The position numbers and the translations under genes were made by a program. Of a DNA stretch of 64,000 nt, positions 11,744-22,829 are shown piece after piece; the stretch's first letter is position 1, and every line of letters begins with the position of its first letter. Origin of the DNA: Mesocentrotus franciscanus (taxonomy: Eukaryota > Echinodermata > Echinoidea > Camarodonta > Strongylocentrotidae); assembly GCA_037976565.1 (NCBI GenBank), contig CP137682.1, positions 17,426,341-17,490,340 of the forward strand, read 5' to 3'. The notes under the pieces were generated by a model, which was not told the DNA's origin, made no database searches, and saw only the letters and a program-made list of their open reading frames with translations.

Positions 11744-12131
11744 TTAAAGATAAAGGCCAGTTCTGTCATGCGATTGCATTGTGAAAGAAACGTTGTGGAA
11801 TCGATCAGACAAAGTTGATCATCTAGCATACCGTATAAGTATTAGTGTGTACTGCAAGGTCATGGAATCATCAAAATGATAAGAAATTTGGCCCAGTCTT
11901 GGTAAAGTTACAAACACTGTACACAGAAAGATGTATATGGGACTACCCTATATCTATCCAGTCCGGATAGATATGATAATTTACCGAATTTATCAATTAA
12001 TAGGCGGTTTCCGGCAAAATTTGTATCATCACGTATTAGTTAAAACATATTCTTTCACATGATTAGTAGTAAGAGCTTCCATTTCATTTTTTTGAGAGGG
12101 GAGCGTTTCCCAAACTGGTCTATTCCTTTAA
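11744..12131. mobile_element. TTAA-flanked MITE, family B copy 1
   Basis: TTAA occurs at 11744-11747 and 12128-12131, with imperfect inverted termini ('agataaaggccagttctg' against 'aggaatagaccagtttgg'). Interior sequence matches, in reverse orientation, the element at 45983-46392, including 'catgcgattgcattgtgaaagaaacg' and the 'gtactgcaaggt' region. No coding capacity. Confidence 0.7.
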
Positions 12132-12179
12132 AAATTAGATGTGGATAATGATTAAGGATTAAGGATAAGGATTTCTGCT

Positions 12180-12312
12180 AGGATTTTCAAAACAAATGTG
12201 TTTAAAGTCGAATATTGATAAAAGAATGCAAAAAGTAGGTTTTCTGCGTACAACAGAAAACCCAAATTATGTATTCTTTTATCAATATTTGTCTTCCAAC
12301 ACATTTTCTTCA
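12180..12312. mobile_element. Short palindromic element (hairpin MITE), copy 1
   Basis: The left part 'caaatgtgtttaaagtcgaatattgat' is mirrored by 'atcaatatttgtcttccaacacatt' across a ~60-bp centre. A related palindrome with the same arms and a shared 'gcagaaaac' core is at 36172-36312. Two independent copies support a mobile hairpin element. Confidence 0.55.
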
Positions 12313-12681
12313 CATTATGAGACAATTTAAGTGGAATTTTGCCATCAAATTTGGGGCAAATTTGGGGCTTCCAACACTTTAGAGGGGCTTCAAGCAGTAT
12401 CTTGTTCCACGTAAAGAGAGAAACAAATATTATGTCATCCCTGGCAGTGTAATCACAATCATGACCCTAGGTGCCCCTTTTTTTCCAGAAATCGTCCTTT
12501 TTGTTGGTGCCCCCACCCCCACTTTTTAAGACGCTCTGCCGCCTCTGCTTCCTCTCCAACCTAACGACACGAGGCTATGCCTTCCACTGCCGTTGTCGCC
12601 ACCCGCACCTCTCCCGCGTCCGATTCGTGATGCGAATCGACCGAGAACGAATAAGAACAAAACAAATATTCTGATCAAAGA

Positions 12682-12912
12682 CGGAAAACTACGAGCATGC
12701 TTTTCATCATTACAGCCTTCTTCTTCATCACGTGGACTCCTAAACTGTTCGTCCACTTCTTACCACTTGGACTCATTTGCTGAGCCCTTGCCGTAATCCA
12801 CATCCTACTCGATCTAATGCTCATCAACCACATCGTCAACTTCTTCGTCTACTATCTAGTCAACAATAGTTTAAGAAAGGAGCCGTTTAAAAAGTGTATA
12901 TTTACTAGATAA
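12682..12912 (+). pseudogene. GPCR pseudogene fragment (TM6-TM7-helix 8)
   Basis: The frame from 12682 reads RKTTSMLFIITAFFFITWTP, then TM7 and 'NHIVNFFVYYLVNNSLRKE', ending with TAA at 12910. This matches the TM6/TM7 end of the receptor family found further right (GRKTT..., NHIVNFFVY...SFRRD). An in-frame TGA interrupts it at 12781-12783. A few basic residues upstream in another frame (about 12600-12680) resemble the end of intracellular loop 3. TM1-TM5 are not found nearby, so this is a dead, truncated paralog and the outermost trace of the cluster. Confidence 0.8.
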
Positions 12913-13829
12913 TTTACAGTAAAGGTGTGTTTGCCAGCCAAAACCGCAATACTTAAAGTGACTCGGTAACATTGCCTCAGATTCTGAAACAAAATCCTGG
13001 ATTTAGCTCATGCTACAATCATAATAATAAACCTTTAGGTCAGTCAGGAATCCCATGACTTTTACAAGCCGATTGCCTGTCTGATTATCAAGATATTTAT
13101 GATTGGAAATCGAAATTTCATTTTTCGTTTTACTAACGGTTTTTATAACACTACAGTCTGTTGGGGAAAATGAGTATGGTAAAACCGGTCATTCAGAGCG
13201 TTTACTTCTTTGAGGCACTTCATGATCATTTTGAAGCGCAATTTCTTTAGGGCTTCAATATTACACCTTATCACAGACACTGATAACACGTAGGGCCATG
13301 CATCTCAGATTTAACATTGTTAAAAGATGCCTTTGAGGGTTAAAACATTTCATTAAGGATTCAAACTTTTGACCTCTTAGGGGAGTAGTGAGTTGGTATA
13401 ATTGTATAATGTCCATTGCACGATCAGCTCTCCGTCTCCTTCTACAAACTGCCTCAGCGAACCCCGGTTCGAGACAGAGTCACGTCTTTCGGATGGTGAC
13501 GTTTAAGGTCGGTCCCCAGACGTAAATAATCATATCTGATTGATACACGTCTGTAAAAACCCAATTTACACACACATACACAAACTCACACACACATACG
13601 CACACACACACACACACACGCACACACACACACACACACGCATTCTTAGTACGAGGCATATTGACAGGGGCTGGGAGAATCTGCCCCATTCAACAAACCA
13701 TGGTATCTTAATTCTGATTTTGACGATTCCAGGCAAGTATATTTGACTTATCTCTAACTAACCATTCTAATGTCTTCATTGCACTTAAAGTAAGCAAATG
13801 CAGGGGATAAATGTAGGAGTCTCTACCTA
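12913..13829. other. Intergenic with (CA)n microsatellite
   Basis: No gene seen. A CA/CACG dinucleotide tract lies at 13568-13640. The segment at 13455-13555 ('ggttcgagacagagtcacgtctttcggatg...') has the feel of a tRNA-derived SINE remnant, but the boxes are not clear enough to call. Confidence 0.5.
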
Positions 13830-14150
13830 TTATTCTTCTCTTCTCTTTGTTGTACTTTTGCATCACTAGGAACCCCCTAACTTGTATTTTGCTTGTACTT
13901 AATTGTCAGGGCTCACAAGGCCTCAAGCTACGCTTATTTTGGAGCCCGGGCCAGTTCTGTTCAAACTAAGTTTACAAGTTTATATTTTCAATGTATGTTT
14001 TAATGTAAACTGACTGTATTTTGTATTCAAAGCTGAACCAGTTCTGTTTAAACTAAATTTACATTTATCCATGTATGTTTTAATTTATACTGATTTTATT
14101 ATGTTTTCAGATCTGAAAAAAATAAAATTGAAATGAAAATGAAAACAATT
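13830..14150 (+). mobile_element. Probable LINE 3' UTR fragment
   Basis: A non-coding stretch with an internal near-repeat (the 'ccagttctgtt.aaactaa.tttac' and 'atgtatgttttaat' blocks each appear twice) ends in 'aataaaattgaaatgaaaatgaaaac', a short-word 3' tail like those on other LINE ends in this window. The reverse transcriptase part is absent. Confidence 0.4.
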
Positions 14151-15190
14151 AGTCTTTGGCAAGATTCTGCTTTCAGGTGAGAGGCCTAATTGAAATCGAA
14201 CTCTTCCACGAAAAAAAAATATAGGTCGGCCAGGCTCCGACTATCATGAGTATTACCTCGATTAAAATCAATTTATCTTACTCTGGGAGAAAAAAGCTTA
14301 TCTGACATTAAATCCATTTTGCAATTTTCTTGTCAAATTGTAAACGATATAACATAGGCCGGCTTATCAAAATCAGCCGAGTTGCCAAGTACAAAAGTAA
14401 ATACTTTATACTAGATTGATACGTCCGCCTTTGCCATGACAACTCAGAAGTTGACAAACGTGATGTTTCATAAAAACTAGGCACGATAGAGAGGTAAGGA
14501 AGAGAGATAAAAAGTGTCAAACTGGAGACAGGTAGAGAGACAGAGAAAATATGTGCCAACATCGAAGACAGATGAGGGTAGTAGATAAATGGAGGGAGGG
14601 GAGACCGGAGAGAGAAGGGAGGAATACTGGAGAAGAGAAGTAAGGAAGGGATTACTGGGGAGAGAGAGAGGGAGAGGCTGCAAGAGGGAAATGTGCAAGG
14701 TTAAGAGAGGGGACAAGGAAAGAAAATAAAAAAGAGATAAGTTTAGCTGTACGTGCTTGAATCCGATCTCAGTGTAATCTTAAACCATAATTATAAAAAA
14801 ACATGAAAATCGTCAATAAGTCCCCCTACCACCATGTACTTAGTTTAAAGACATAAAAATAAACATTGACAAATAAACTGTTATCGAGGTTATAAAAACC
14901 CTGCAAAAAGTGGCGGTACAAGGTTTTTTTTAATTGATGGGGGTGAAAAGCGAGGCTAAGGAAACTGGGCATGGGTGTTCATTTCGGATGTTAGAACGAA
15001 AACAAAAAATGAAAATCGCGATTGGTTGCAATAATATTTCATTTTTTTTCGATGCCCTAATCAACCACAATAACCCCGCCTCTACCATGTGTGTACAACT
15101 ATTACAGAAACTGACGGGGTGAGGGATTAAGGGCGACCGGACAAAGGCATTTATAATTTCAAACAAAACATTCCTGACTACATGTGCCAA
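14151..15190. other. Intergenic, GA-rich in places
   Basis: No gene seen. A purine-rich run (about 14480-14720) gives long minus-strand frames that are compositional artefacts. Confidence 0.5.
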
Positions 15191-15199
15191 ACAGCTTCA

Positions 15200-15330
15200 A
15201 GCTTTTCCTCTCTCTTTCTCTGCCCGTACCCCATCTCCGAGTCCCTCTATCTATCTCTCCATCTTTCTTTCTCCCTCAATCTTTCTACTCCCCTCCTCTC
15301 TCGCTCTCTCTCTCTCTTTGTATAATAGCC
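15200..15330. promoter_or_regulatory. CT-rich tract upstream of receptor 1
   Basis: A tctc/ctcc run ends roughly 430 bp before the receptor ATG. Comparable tracts lie at similar distances upstream of the receptors at 25564, 44550 and 55033 (24888-25135, 43817-44095, 54520-54600). The repeated position suggests a shared promoter-proximal element or simply shared ancestry. Confidence 0.3.
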
Positions 15331-15534
15331 ACTCCCCTTTCCTTTTCTATCCGCCATTTCCTTCATCATTTGCTCTCCTACGCTAAATGTAATTGAATTT
15401 CCTACTTCACAATGTCCTCAATGTTTATCGCGATCATTACGTCGTGAATATTCGTTGACGCTCGTGTTCCTCGCCAGGAGTCCTTAATGTCTTGCTTTTA
15501 ATGGCATGATAGTTACTAAGAAAACTCGATTCGG

Positions 15535-15541
15535 TATAAAG
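15535..15541 (+). promoter_or_regulatory. TATAAAG box of receptor 1
   Basis: TATAAAG lies 229 bp before the ATG in a block (tataaagtgct...cttgat...cattctg) that is also present before receptors 2 and 3. Conservation across paralogs whose other 5' flank has diverged supports a core promoter. Confidence 0.5.
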
Positions 15542-15763
15542 TGCTATTCTCTTGATTTCTACATCATTCTGCTAACCGCATAGACTTTTTTTTATTCAAC
15601 CCGACCTTTTTCTTCGACATATGGGCCTCAAAGGAAGCTTTGATTTAGACTTTGAAAGTACACTGGTCAGATATTTTAGGTTTTCATTTGACTGTGAGGG
15701 CAATCTTAAACTGATAAACTTTCAATCGTGCCTGGATTGTTAAACGTTACAGCTAAGGATCAC

Positions 15764-17116
15764 ATGGCAAAAAATCGAGATTTCGAGCACTCCTTGATGA
15801 TGTTTAACAATACGAGCAAAGATCTGGATCATCTTGAAAGCCGGGTCGACGGCGACATCCTGAAAAGCATTATTAATTTGACCTACTTCATAATGGTGTT
15901 GGTCCTCGGACTCCCGGGCAATGCCATCATCATCCAAGCTTACGCGTGGAAGAAACGGAAGGCAAGCACGGATATCTTCATCATGGCTCAAGCGATAGTC
16001 GACTTCGTCGCTTGTTTATTCACGCCTGTCTTAATCATCAGAAACAGTTTCCCGAAACTGATTACGACAGGTTTGTGCCGGATGTCACCACTTGCAGAAG
16101 AGGCACCCGCATTCGTGTCCCTTCTCCTCACCACGGTAATCAGCATCGATCGCTACATGGCCGTGTGTTATCCGCTACGACGCCGAATGACGGTGCGTAT
16201 GGCCATTGTACTAGTTACCGTGTGTGTGGTCGTCAGCACCGTGTTCAACATTCCGCTTGCAGTTTTAGCTAAAGTCCGATTTTCTGATGCAGGCAAAAGA
16301 AAGCGATGCGACATGTCCTTCGGTAAAGAGTCTTACCATATCGTTTTAACGGTGACGTGTTCGACATTAGCATTGTTTATCTTGTCGATTATGACGACGA
16401 CTGTTCTTTATGCTTTCATATACAACTTCCTCCGAAAGAGGGCAAAAATTCACGCAGTCCTTGTGGACAATGAGCTCCCAGTAGCTACCATCAGCTCAAA
16501 GACCCAAATCACTTGTACTCTCGGTTCCAGCTCGACAGTAGACCACGCATTCATGCCCGGTGCAGAAAACAAAGATTTCGGCGGAGCTTCAGCCACCAAA
16601 ACAGCAGTTCAGCATTTGAATGTAGCTACTGAAGGATGTTCAAATAAAAAAGATATTGCATCGTCAACAAGTAGTAAAGTCACCGATTCGTATCTCATGT
16701 ATCCCATAATTGAACCGTCTCAGGACAACCTGATACCACTCCCTATACGACAAACTCTACATCACCCACCAACGTCATCGCCCAAAAGACCTCTTTTTAG
16801 GCGTCGTGGTACGAATCAACCAAAGGTTTTCAGGAAGAAGCAGGAAGTTGACTATGGAAGGAAAACAACGCTCATGCTCCTAATTATATCAATATTCTTC
16901 TTCGTCACTTGGACTCCAAGCATGATCTTCCCCCACATCCCCCGTTCGATCATTTCTAACGGAAGGCACATTCCGGGATTCATGACCATTCTTAACATCC
17001 TACTCGCTCTCAAGCTCACTAACCACATCGTCAATTTCTTCGTCTACTGTTGGGTCAGCAACAGTTTCAGAAGAGACGTGAGGGAGTCGTTTAAGAAATG
17101 GCGAGGCAGGGAATAG
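15764..17116 (+). CDS. Single-exon class A GPCR, receptor 1 (450 aa)
   Basis: Seven-transmembrane receptor of the rhodopsin class. The frame is also open upstream to a GTG at 15728; the first ATG is 15764. TM1 carries GN (N53) and TM2 D80. C105 (TM3 start) and C182 (loop 2) form the expected disulfide. The DRY motif is D129-R130-Y131, Y220 fits TM5, and TM6 has TWTP (W383). TM7 ends NFFVY (424-428), i.e. NPxxY with Phe for Pro, followed by helix 8 SNSFRRD. Intracellular loop 3 is about 145 residues. Sequons lie at N15/N16 and N38. TM4 lacks the usual Trp. The first ~37 residues differ from receptors 2 and 3, while the rest is close to identical. No introns. Ligand unknown; lineage-specific expansion suggests a chemosensory or peptide role, but that is inference. 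The 3' flank begins duplicated block A. Confidence 0.9.
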   Translation: MAKNRDFEHSLMMFNNTSKDLDHLESRVDGDILKSIINLTYFIMVLVLGLPGNAIIIQAYAWKKRKASTDIFIMAQAIVDFVACLFTPVLIIRNSFPKLITTGLCRMSPLAEEAPAFVSLLLTTVISIDRYMAVCYPLRRRMTVRMAIVLVTVCVVVSTVFNIPLAVLAKVRFSDAGKRKRCDMSFGKESYHIVLTVTCSTLALFILSIMTTTVLYAFIYNFLRKRAKIHAVLVDNELPVATISSKTQITCTLGSSSTVDHAFMPGAENKDFGGASATKTAVQHLNVATEGCSNKKDIASSTSSKVTDSYLMYPIIEPSQDNLIPLPIRQTLHHPPTSSPKRPLFRRRGTNQPKVFRKKQEVDYGRKTTLMLLIISIFFFVTWTPSMIFPHIPRSIISNGRHIPGFMTILNILLALKLTNHIVNFFVYCWVSNSFRRDVRESFKKWRGRE

Positions 17117-17243
17117 TTATGAAGATATAGATCTTCTGATGACATAGATCTTCTGATGACGCAATCTATAACTGAGACAAGGGGTCGAAACGGCTGCCCT
17201 AATTGCTCGTTTAGATATGAGGCGGCAAAACCACAGGGGTTCT

Positions 17244-17756
17244 TTAAAGGTAGTGTATCCCTTTTGCAGCCAACATCAAATTCTGTAGAACTTTGCAGGA
17301 ATTATTAATATGTCATGTATGTCATATCTGTGGAAAAGCAGTGTCCTAGTATTCAAATTATGCAAACTCGTTTACTTTCTAGACTTCACTGTCAGACACT
17401 AGTGACTGACTGACTTTTTTCTTTGGTAATAACATACATAAAATGAGCTGTAAAGGGTACATGAGCATTTGTCTACATCAATAACCCACTTCTTGTAATG
17501 GCCAAATTAAGCTGATTGAATCTTTGCGCAGCACAAAACATACGACCATTCGATACATGGGTCTGAGAATCAGACTATTTAATTAAACGAGCGCGCTCGC
17601 GAAGTTCGATTCGACAACTAACGGTCGTTATTTTCCCACAAAAAGCAGTTTTTAAGCCCTTTTGTTTTGAGGGAAGTTATTAGTATTATCTTTTAAATGC
17701 CGTTGGAATTTATCCTTTTCATTTTTTGGCCTGCAAATGGGACATAGTACCTTTAA
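17244..17756. mobile_element. TTAA-flanked MITE, family A copy 2
   Basis: TTAA at 17244-17247 and 17753-17756 bracket a 505-bp body with inverted termini ('aggta...' and '...tacct'). The paralogous positions in copies B (27753) and C (47107) read a single uninterrupted 'ttctttaaa.atgactt', which gives an empty site. The body matches 8041-8911. Confidence 0.85.
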
Positions 17757-17774
17757 AGATGACTTGAACTGTTA

Positions 17775-18155
17775 TACATTTGACTTACATGTATATATTA
17801 AGTAAGGAATATATCTAACTGTCTATTCTATTTCCTTGTTTACTTTCATTATATAGTTTATGTTATATATATGTAATATAGTATAGTAAAAATAGTAAAC
17901 AAATTCTTGACAAAGACAGGGAACCAGACTCGACTAGCACTTGTGCTAACTTCTGGTACCCCCTTTAGCAACAAAAGTGTTCACACAATCTTTTATTTCA
18001 TTTGTATATAGAATACTTTGTAAAACATTGTTAATCTTATTCATGTGTAATGTTATTTATATTGTGTTATTGTTATATTTTATGTAATCATGATTGATAC
18101 ATTATGTTTTACTTGTTATTGTTGTTGTTAATAAACTCTAACTCAAACTCAAATA
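17775..18155 (+). mobile_element. LINE 3' UTR tail
   Basis: Absent from copies B and C at the equivalent point. It contains a short hairpin 'agcacttgtgct' and ends 'aataaactctaactcaaactcaa', a CR1/L2-style tail. No coding sequence. Confidence 0.5.
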
Positions 18156-18950
18156 CGCTTCACATTTCTGAATCCTATAACACAGGGCTCACTAAATACG
18201 CTCAAGTCTTTTGTTGCGCCCAATTACCATTCATTTTACACGTTAAATAAAACCGGCGGTTTATTTTTGCGGCGGATTACTGCGCCATATGAAAATAACT
18301 TGAAAACAATCCGTTCTATGTGTAAAAATATGCAGCCGCTCCACCTACGGATATCCTCTGTATTTTATGAAATAGAACTGCAGTCTTGTCATGCTTGTAG
18401 ACGGTGTAAATGGAGCATTCGAAATCTGGCAAAAGCTCTCTACACACCTCTCAGCGGACACGCGTTCCCCAATCTCCCTATTTACACGGCTTTCGAACAA
18501 CCTCGGTTTGTATAGACGGCGCGAGGCAGAGATACTTTCCCGGATGATACCTTATACAACACATCTCTTCTGTAAACTTTGCAAGTATATTGAGATAATC
18601 TCAAGGAAAAAAAAAATCGGAAATTTGATTGATAAATGATAAGTATTTTACTGTGTCGAACAATAATTATCTCTTAGATTTCATTCACAATTGCTCATAA
18701 CTGTTTTCATGCAATGTTGCTATTCAGTATGCTTGTTACAACATAATTAGTAAGTACGAACATTGATTGAAAAAGTCAAAACGCTTGAATTTGTATTGAA
18801 TACTGTAACTTGCATTCTATTATGTTAGACTAAATAAAAGAAACAATAAAACATAGTAATAAATATCTTTCTCTCTGTGTCTCTCTTTCTCGCTCACTCT
18901 CCTCTCTTGTACAAGCGGCGCGATCCATGTTGCCGACACACAGATATTAG

Positions 18951-19112
18951 GGACTTTTAGATTTGCACGTCGAGAACGTGGACTGCCACGTGTGCCATTC
19001 TTTCAAGGCACTGGCCCATGCCCGGCAGTGCCTTAAAAAGACGTCACATTACCTTAAAAGGATGTCACCGTGGCAGTCCACGTTCTCGTCGTGTAAAATC
19101 TAAAAGTCCCTA
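18951..19112. mobile_element. TA-flanked palindromic MITE (~160 bp)
   Basis: About 40 bp of the two ends are inverted repeats (starting TAGGGACTTTTAGATTTGCA), with the 'gaacgtggactgccacg' core mirrored on the right. A TA dinucleotide flanks both sides. The copy B equivalent (28650-28670) lacks it. TA target use fits the Tc1/mariner group. Confidence 0.7.
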
Positions 19113-19182
19113 TTGATCAATGTCACCAGGACAAACCAGTCATGGATAAAACGCTGCTTCCATAGTACTCTGGAAACTTGGG

Positions 19183-19689
19183 TTAAAGGTAATACAAAGT
19201 TTTGGAAAAATTTGAAAATTCGATGGATAGTAATTCTGTAAAATGTTGATATATTTGGATGCCCATGTGGATGTATTATAAGCACTCAAAAAATTAGCAC
19301 CTAAAACACTTCTGCTTTCGAGCAAATTGAATAATCATAATTTACCGGTGCTCCCGGTAAATTTCAAATATTTCAAATAGCGCCTAAGGCCATTCCATGG
19401 TAGCTGCGTTCATGAAAATCTCAGAATATGCAGTTCTGATATATAATTTCCAAACGGGAATAGCAAATCGGTCGCTTGTAGTCAAGAAACATTGTTTTAA
19501 AGCTAAAGTTATATCAGTCTTTAGAGGGCGCTTTACAACATAAAGAGTTTATTATTTACAATTTAATCACTTTAGACTCGTTTTCAACCGCGACAACGAT
19601 CATTGAATATTGTACAATCGCATATGCTTCCAATATGTTCATTTGAACCAAATTCATGACCCCATACCAAAACTTTGTATTACCTTTAA
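19183..19689. mobile_element. TTAA-flanked MITE, family D
   Basis: TTAA lies at 19183-19186 and 19686-19689, with near-perfect 19-bp inverted ends (aggtaatacaaagttttgg). Copy B around 28720-28745 is continuous without it. No coding capacity. Confidence 0.8.
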
Positions 19690-20289
19690 TCTTAAAATGC
19701 GGAGGCGAACAGAGCAGTCACTGTGTACGTATCTATACATTAACTTTGGAAGCTGGGCTGCGTACGCTGTCTTATGCAGCCGTCGTTAGCTAAATTAAAA
19801 TGGACTGCATGCATGTATTATTAACTATAGGTTCCGACAGATCCAATCCTATCCAATCCAGTCCGGGAATTTGTAGAACGTCAAAGTCGAGTTGCCGAAT
19901 CAAGATCCATGATTTCAATAGTGAGATGGATCCTGTACGCCCAAAACATGCATGTGTGAGTTGGCCAAAAATATTAAGGGGGATGACCGCCTCTCGCCCC
20001 CAATTGCCATCCAACGTAGTATAAATTCTTCACCAGAAACAAATCGTGCTCTTCATATGCGTGATGGCCGAATATGACTAGATTTTTGTAAACATATATT
20101 AAATGCAATTAGAAAAAAAAAATGATTGAGTGACCTGATCATCCAGAAGGAAAATACAGTGTTGTCCATAAAGTTGGAATATTTTTTTTCCTCACCTCTT
20201 TTCATGAAAATACTGTGACAATATTTTGTATTCTTGAATATTAAACTTTATATCTTATCAGAATTTTGTTGATCAATCCGTATGACTGA

Positions 20290-20600
20290 ACACAGTTCTG
20301 AAAAAGATGTTTGTTATTTTTGGCTGTTTTTCAGAAAGTCCGTATACAAAATAGGAGACGACATTCCAAATTTAACATCACTAACAATTACAAATTATTT
20401 ACAAAGAAAAAGTACAAATTACAAAAAAAAAGAAAAGTTATATGCTTTTTTTTTGTAATTTGTACTTTTTCTTTGTAAATAAAATAGAGGCAGAAGAAAA
20501 ACAGAAGAAAACCAACAAAAAGTATCATGATCGAATCTCGGTATCTTTTTAAAAACTCATTGGCAAGATATGTTGGATGCATTTTACAGAAGCCGTTAAT
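20290..20600 (-). mobile_element. LINE 3' tail shared by copies A and B
   Basis: The region matches 29345-29600. In copy B its left end reads, on the minus strand, 'attgaaataaatcaatcaaac', a LINE-like 3' terminus. In this copy that tip is lost and a perfect hairpin lies inside (20397-20480). Weakly supported as a retrotransposon remnant. Confidence 0.35.
20397..20480. repeat. Perfect 36-bp inverted repeat (12-nt loop)
   Basis: The left arm 20397-20432 is exactly complementary to the right arm 20445-20480. Copy B (29500-29550) has only the left arm, so the right arm arose in this copy after duplication, probably by template switching. Confidence 0.85.
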
Positions 20601-20962
20601 TTGGTTCGCGTTTTTACAGTTAGGGTGGTTATTAAATGTAAACTTTATCTAAATCAAGAATAGATCATATTCTCAAAATTATTTCATGAACATAGATAAT
20701 AAACATTATTCCGTATTTATGGATCGTGTATCATACGGAGAAAAGTATTGAAAAACAAACACAAACACACAGAGAGCAGCGAGGGTTGGGAGAGAGGATT
20801 AGAAGCTAATCAAAAGTCAAGTCGAGGGACGAATGACTTTTATATTGGAAAATGTGAGATTTACTAAAGGAAGCATCATTAGCATCAATATACATCAATA
20901 GAGCCTTCTCTCGTGCAGGTCCATTTCTAAAGAATAACCTCCAACTTAAGAGCCCTACATTA

Positions 20963-21964
20963 GGCCAAAAAAAAAAAATCATTTGGTTGTCCTCGACCGC
21001 CCGCTCGTCATTTTCGGCCCGCTCGTATTTTTTTTTTTTTTTGGAGCAATTTTAAAAGTTTTTTTGAGCAATTTTAACCATTTTATGCATGTTGCAAGGA
21101 TCGCAATGTGTCCCGTCGCCAATTTGGTCTTTCAGTACGCAATTCTGTTTTTATATTATAATATAGAGGAGGGATTTTCGGCCAGATGGCAATTTTGGGC
21201 AGGTCCGTTGTACGCAGGTGAAATCACTTTAAAATACATAGCATAATAGCATATCACATAATCACACACATACAATACATTTCAGAGTCACAGGAGATCG
21301 ACATTTGCAATGGAAAATGCATCCTTAAATATCACATTTTAGCAATGTAATCGGCGGTCCTGCTACCTGAATCTGAAAAATCAAATATCTTACGCGTGTC
21401 TGTAAGGAAGATGGGTACCAAAACCTGAGCTGTATTTCAAGTATTTTCAGATTTAGATCGCGATTTTTCATGTATAGCATACTCAAAGTGTCTCACAGCA
21501 CGTATTCAATCACTGCAGTCGGATAGCGCGCACACACGATCACTGCATGCAGGGGTAATTTTCGGCGCGCCCAGCTCTGGCTTGGGATACACGCTCCGGC
21601 CGGCGGCCGCACGCGCTATAGATCAGCGGGTGAATGAACGACGCGCGTGCGCTCCCCATTGACTTTGTACATGCGGCCGAAAACTGCCTCGCTGTAGCCA
21701 AAAACTACCTCCGAAACAGTGAGAATGAAATTGAATATTGCCCTGGCAATTCATGACTTTTTTCTGGGATTCTTTTTGTGTTTAAATAATAATAATATTG
21801 GCCTCATGATTTGAACAAAAATGAAAATAAATAGGAAGTAAAGAGTCCAAATAAAGAGGGGGAAAAAATGAAATGGAAAAAAAATAAAAAATAAAAAATC
21901 CGCCCGCCCGCCCCTACTTCAGAAAAGCAATCGAGGACAACCAAATGATTTTTTTTTTTTGGCC
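20963..21964. mobile_element. PIF/Harbinger-like non-autonomous element (1,002 bp)
   Basis: Terminal inverted repeats start GGCCAAAAAAAAAAAATCAT and extend about 33 bp. A TTA target duplication lies at 20960-20962 and 21965-21967. Copy B reads 'cattaccgg' at 30394-30402, which is the empty site. A 3-bp TWA duplication is the hallmark of PIF/Harbinger. No transposase frame; the interior includes a GC-rich stretch. Confidence 0.8.
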
Positions 21965-22617
21965 TTACCGGCTCTGCATAATTTCATGAGCGATTTCAAA
22001 ACTGCTTTAAAAACATACCTCTTCCAAAGCATAACTGCCCTTGATTCATGACTGACATACACATGCAACATTCCATTTTAGTATTAAGAATATGAAATTC
22101 GGCTTAAGTTCGCCATCAGCAAATATTATTATCGGAAAAAATGTATCATGTAAGCAACATCAAAGCATCTATTAATGTCTTCTATCGCCCATTGACAGCC
22201 AATCTTGGTCTACTCTGTTGTGAAAAATGCTTATCCGATTACAATATACCAGATCTGCAGCCTTTTTTTTTTATCACGCTGGATATCTGAAAGAAAATCC
22301 CTCAGTCACCGATTCATTTCAATTGGGGAATCAGAATTTACTGATCACGGAATAAACAATAATCATACATTTAGCAAAGAAATCGTTCTATTGATGTTTC
22401 TATATAAGAACAAAGCTATTCAGCACAACGAAACACCAAAATCAGAACAAATTTGTAAAGTGTACGTGTGACATAAACACATATGAATTCTAACAAAATT
22501 AATGTATATGACAACGGAAACATATTTAATGTATTTAAAAAAAATATATAAAAAAATACACGTCAGATACATGGATTAGGCATCGGAAACTCTTATTATA
22601 CATGGAGATAGATAACT

Positions 22618-22705
22618 ATGATAATAATAATAATGATAATAATAATAGTAGTAATAATAATAAAAATAATAATAATTATAAAAATTATAATAATAATATT
22701 ATGTC
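22618..22705. repeat. (AAT)n microsatellite
   Basis: An AAT/GATAAT run; equivalents occur at 31130-31215 and 61590-61650 in the other duplicated tails. Confidence 0.9.
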
Positions 22706-22829
22706 TTGTTTACCCACGTTAGCTTCATCGGTATTAATACTGTCTTCCCTGAGAGCCCTCCAATCATATTATTACCCCGGCTTTGGAGATTGAGAGAAAA
22801 ATCAAGAGAAAGCATATAATTTATTCTTG

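Larger units (their letters stand above)
17214..18292. mobile_element. Old ~200-bp MITE (family F) split by two insertions
   Basis: The ends 'gctcgtttagatatgaggcgg' and 'gcggcggattactgcgccatat' are diverged inverted repeats matching the cleaner elements at 31759-31952 and 62467-62661, which share the interior landmarks 'taatacgcttcacattt' and 'gcgc.cagttgccaatcattta'. Here the element is interrupted by a TTAA MITE and a LINE tail, so it predates them and the segmental duplication (copies also at 27712 and 47067). Confidence 0.6.
17117..22800 (+). repeat. Segmental duplication, copy A (receptor 3' flank)
   Basis: From the receptor stop codon onward, this block aligns piecewise with 26902-31320 (copy B) and 45900-54525 (copy C). 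Shared landmarks include 'gacaaggggtcgaaac', the 'gacggcgcgaggcagagat' site, 'tcactgtgtacgtatcta' and 'cagccaatcttggtctactctgtt'. Insertions private to this copy are the MITEs at 17244, 18951 and 19183, a LINE tail at 17775 and the large element at 20963. The block ends in an (aat)n run near 22620-22700. Confidence 0.85.

Noticed and set aside
13455..13555. tRNA gene or SINE with 'ggttcgagac' B box
   Set aside because: No A box or cloverleaf could be drawn around it; left as a possible remnant only.
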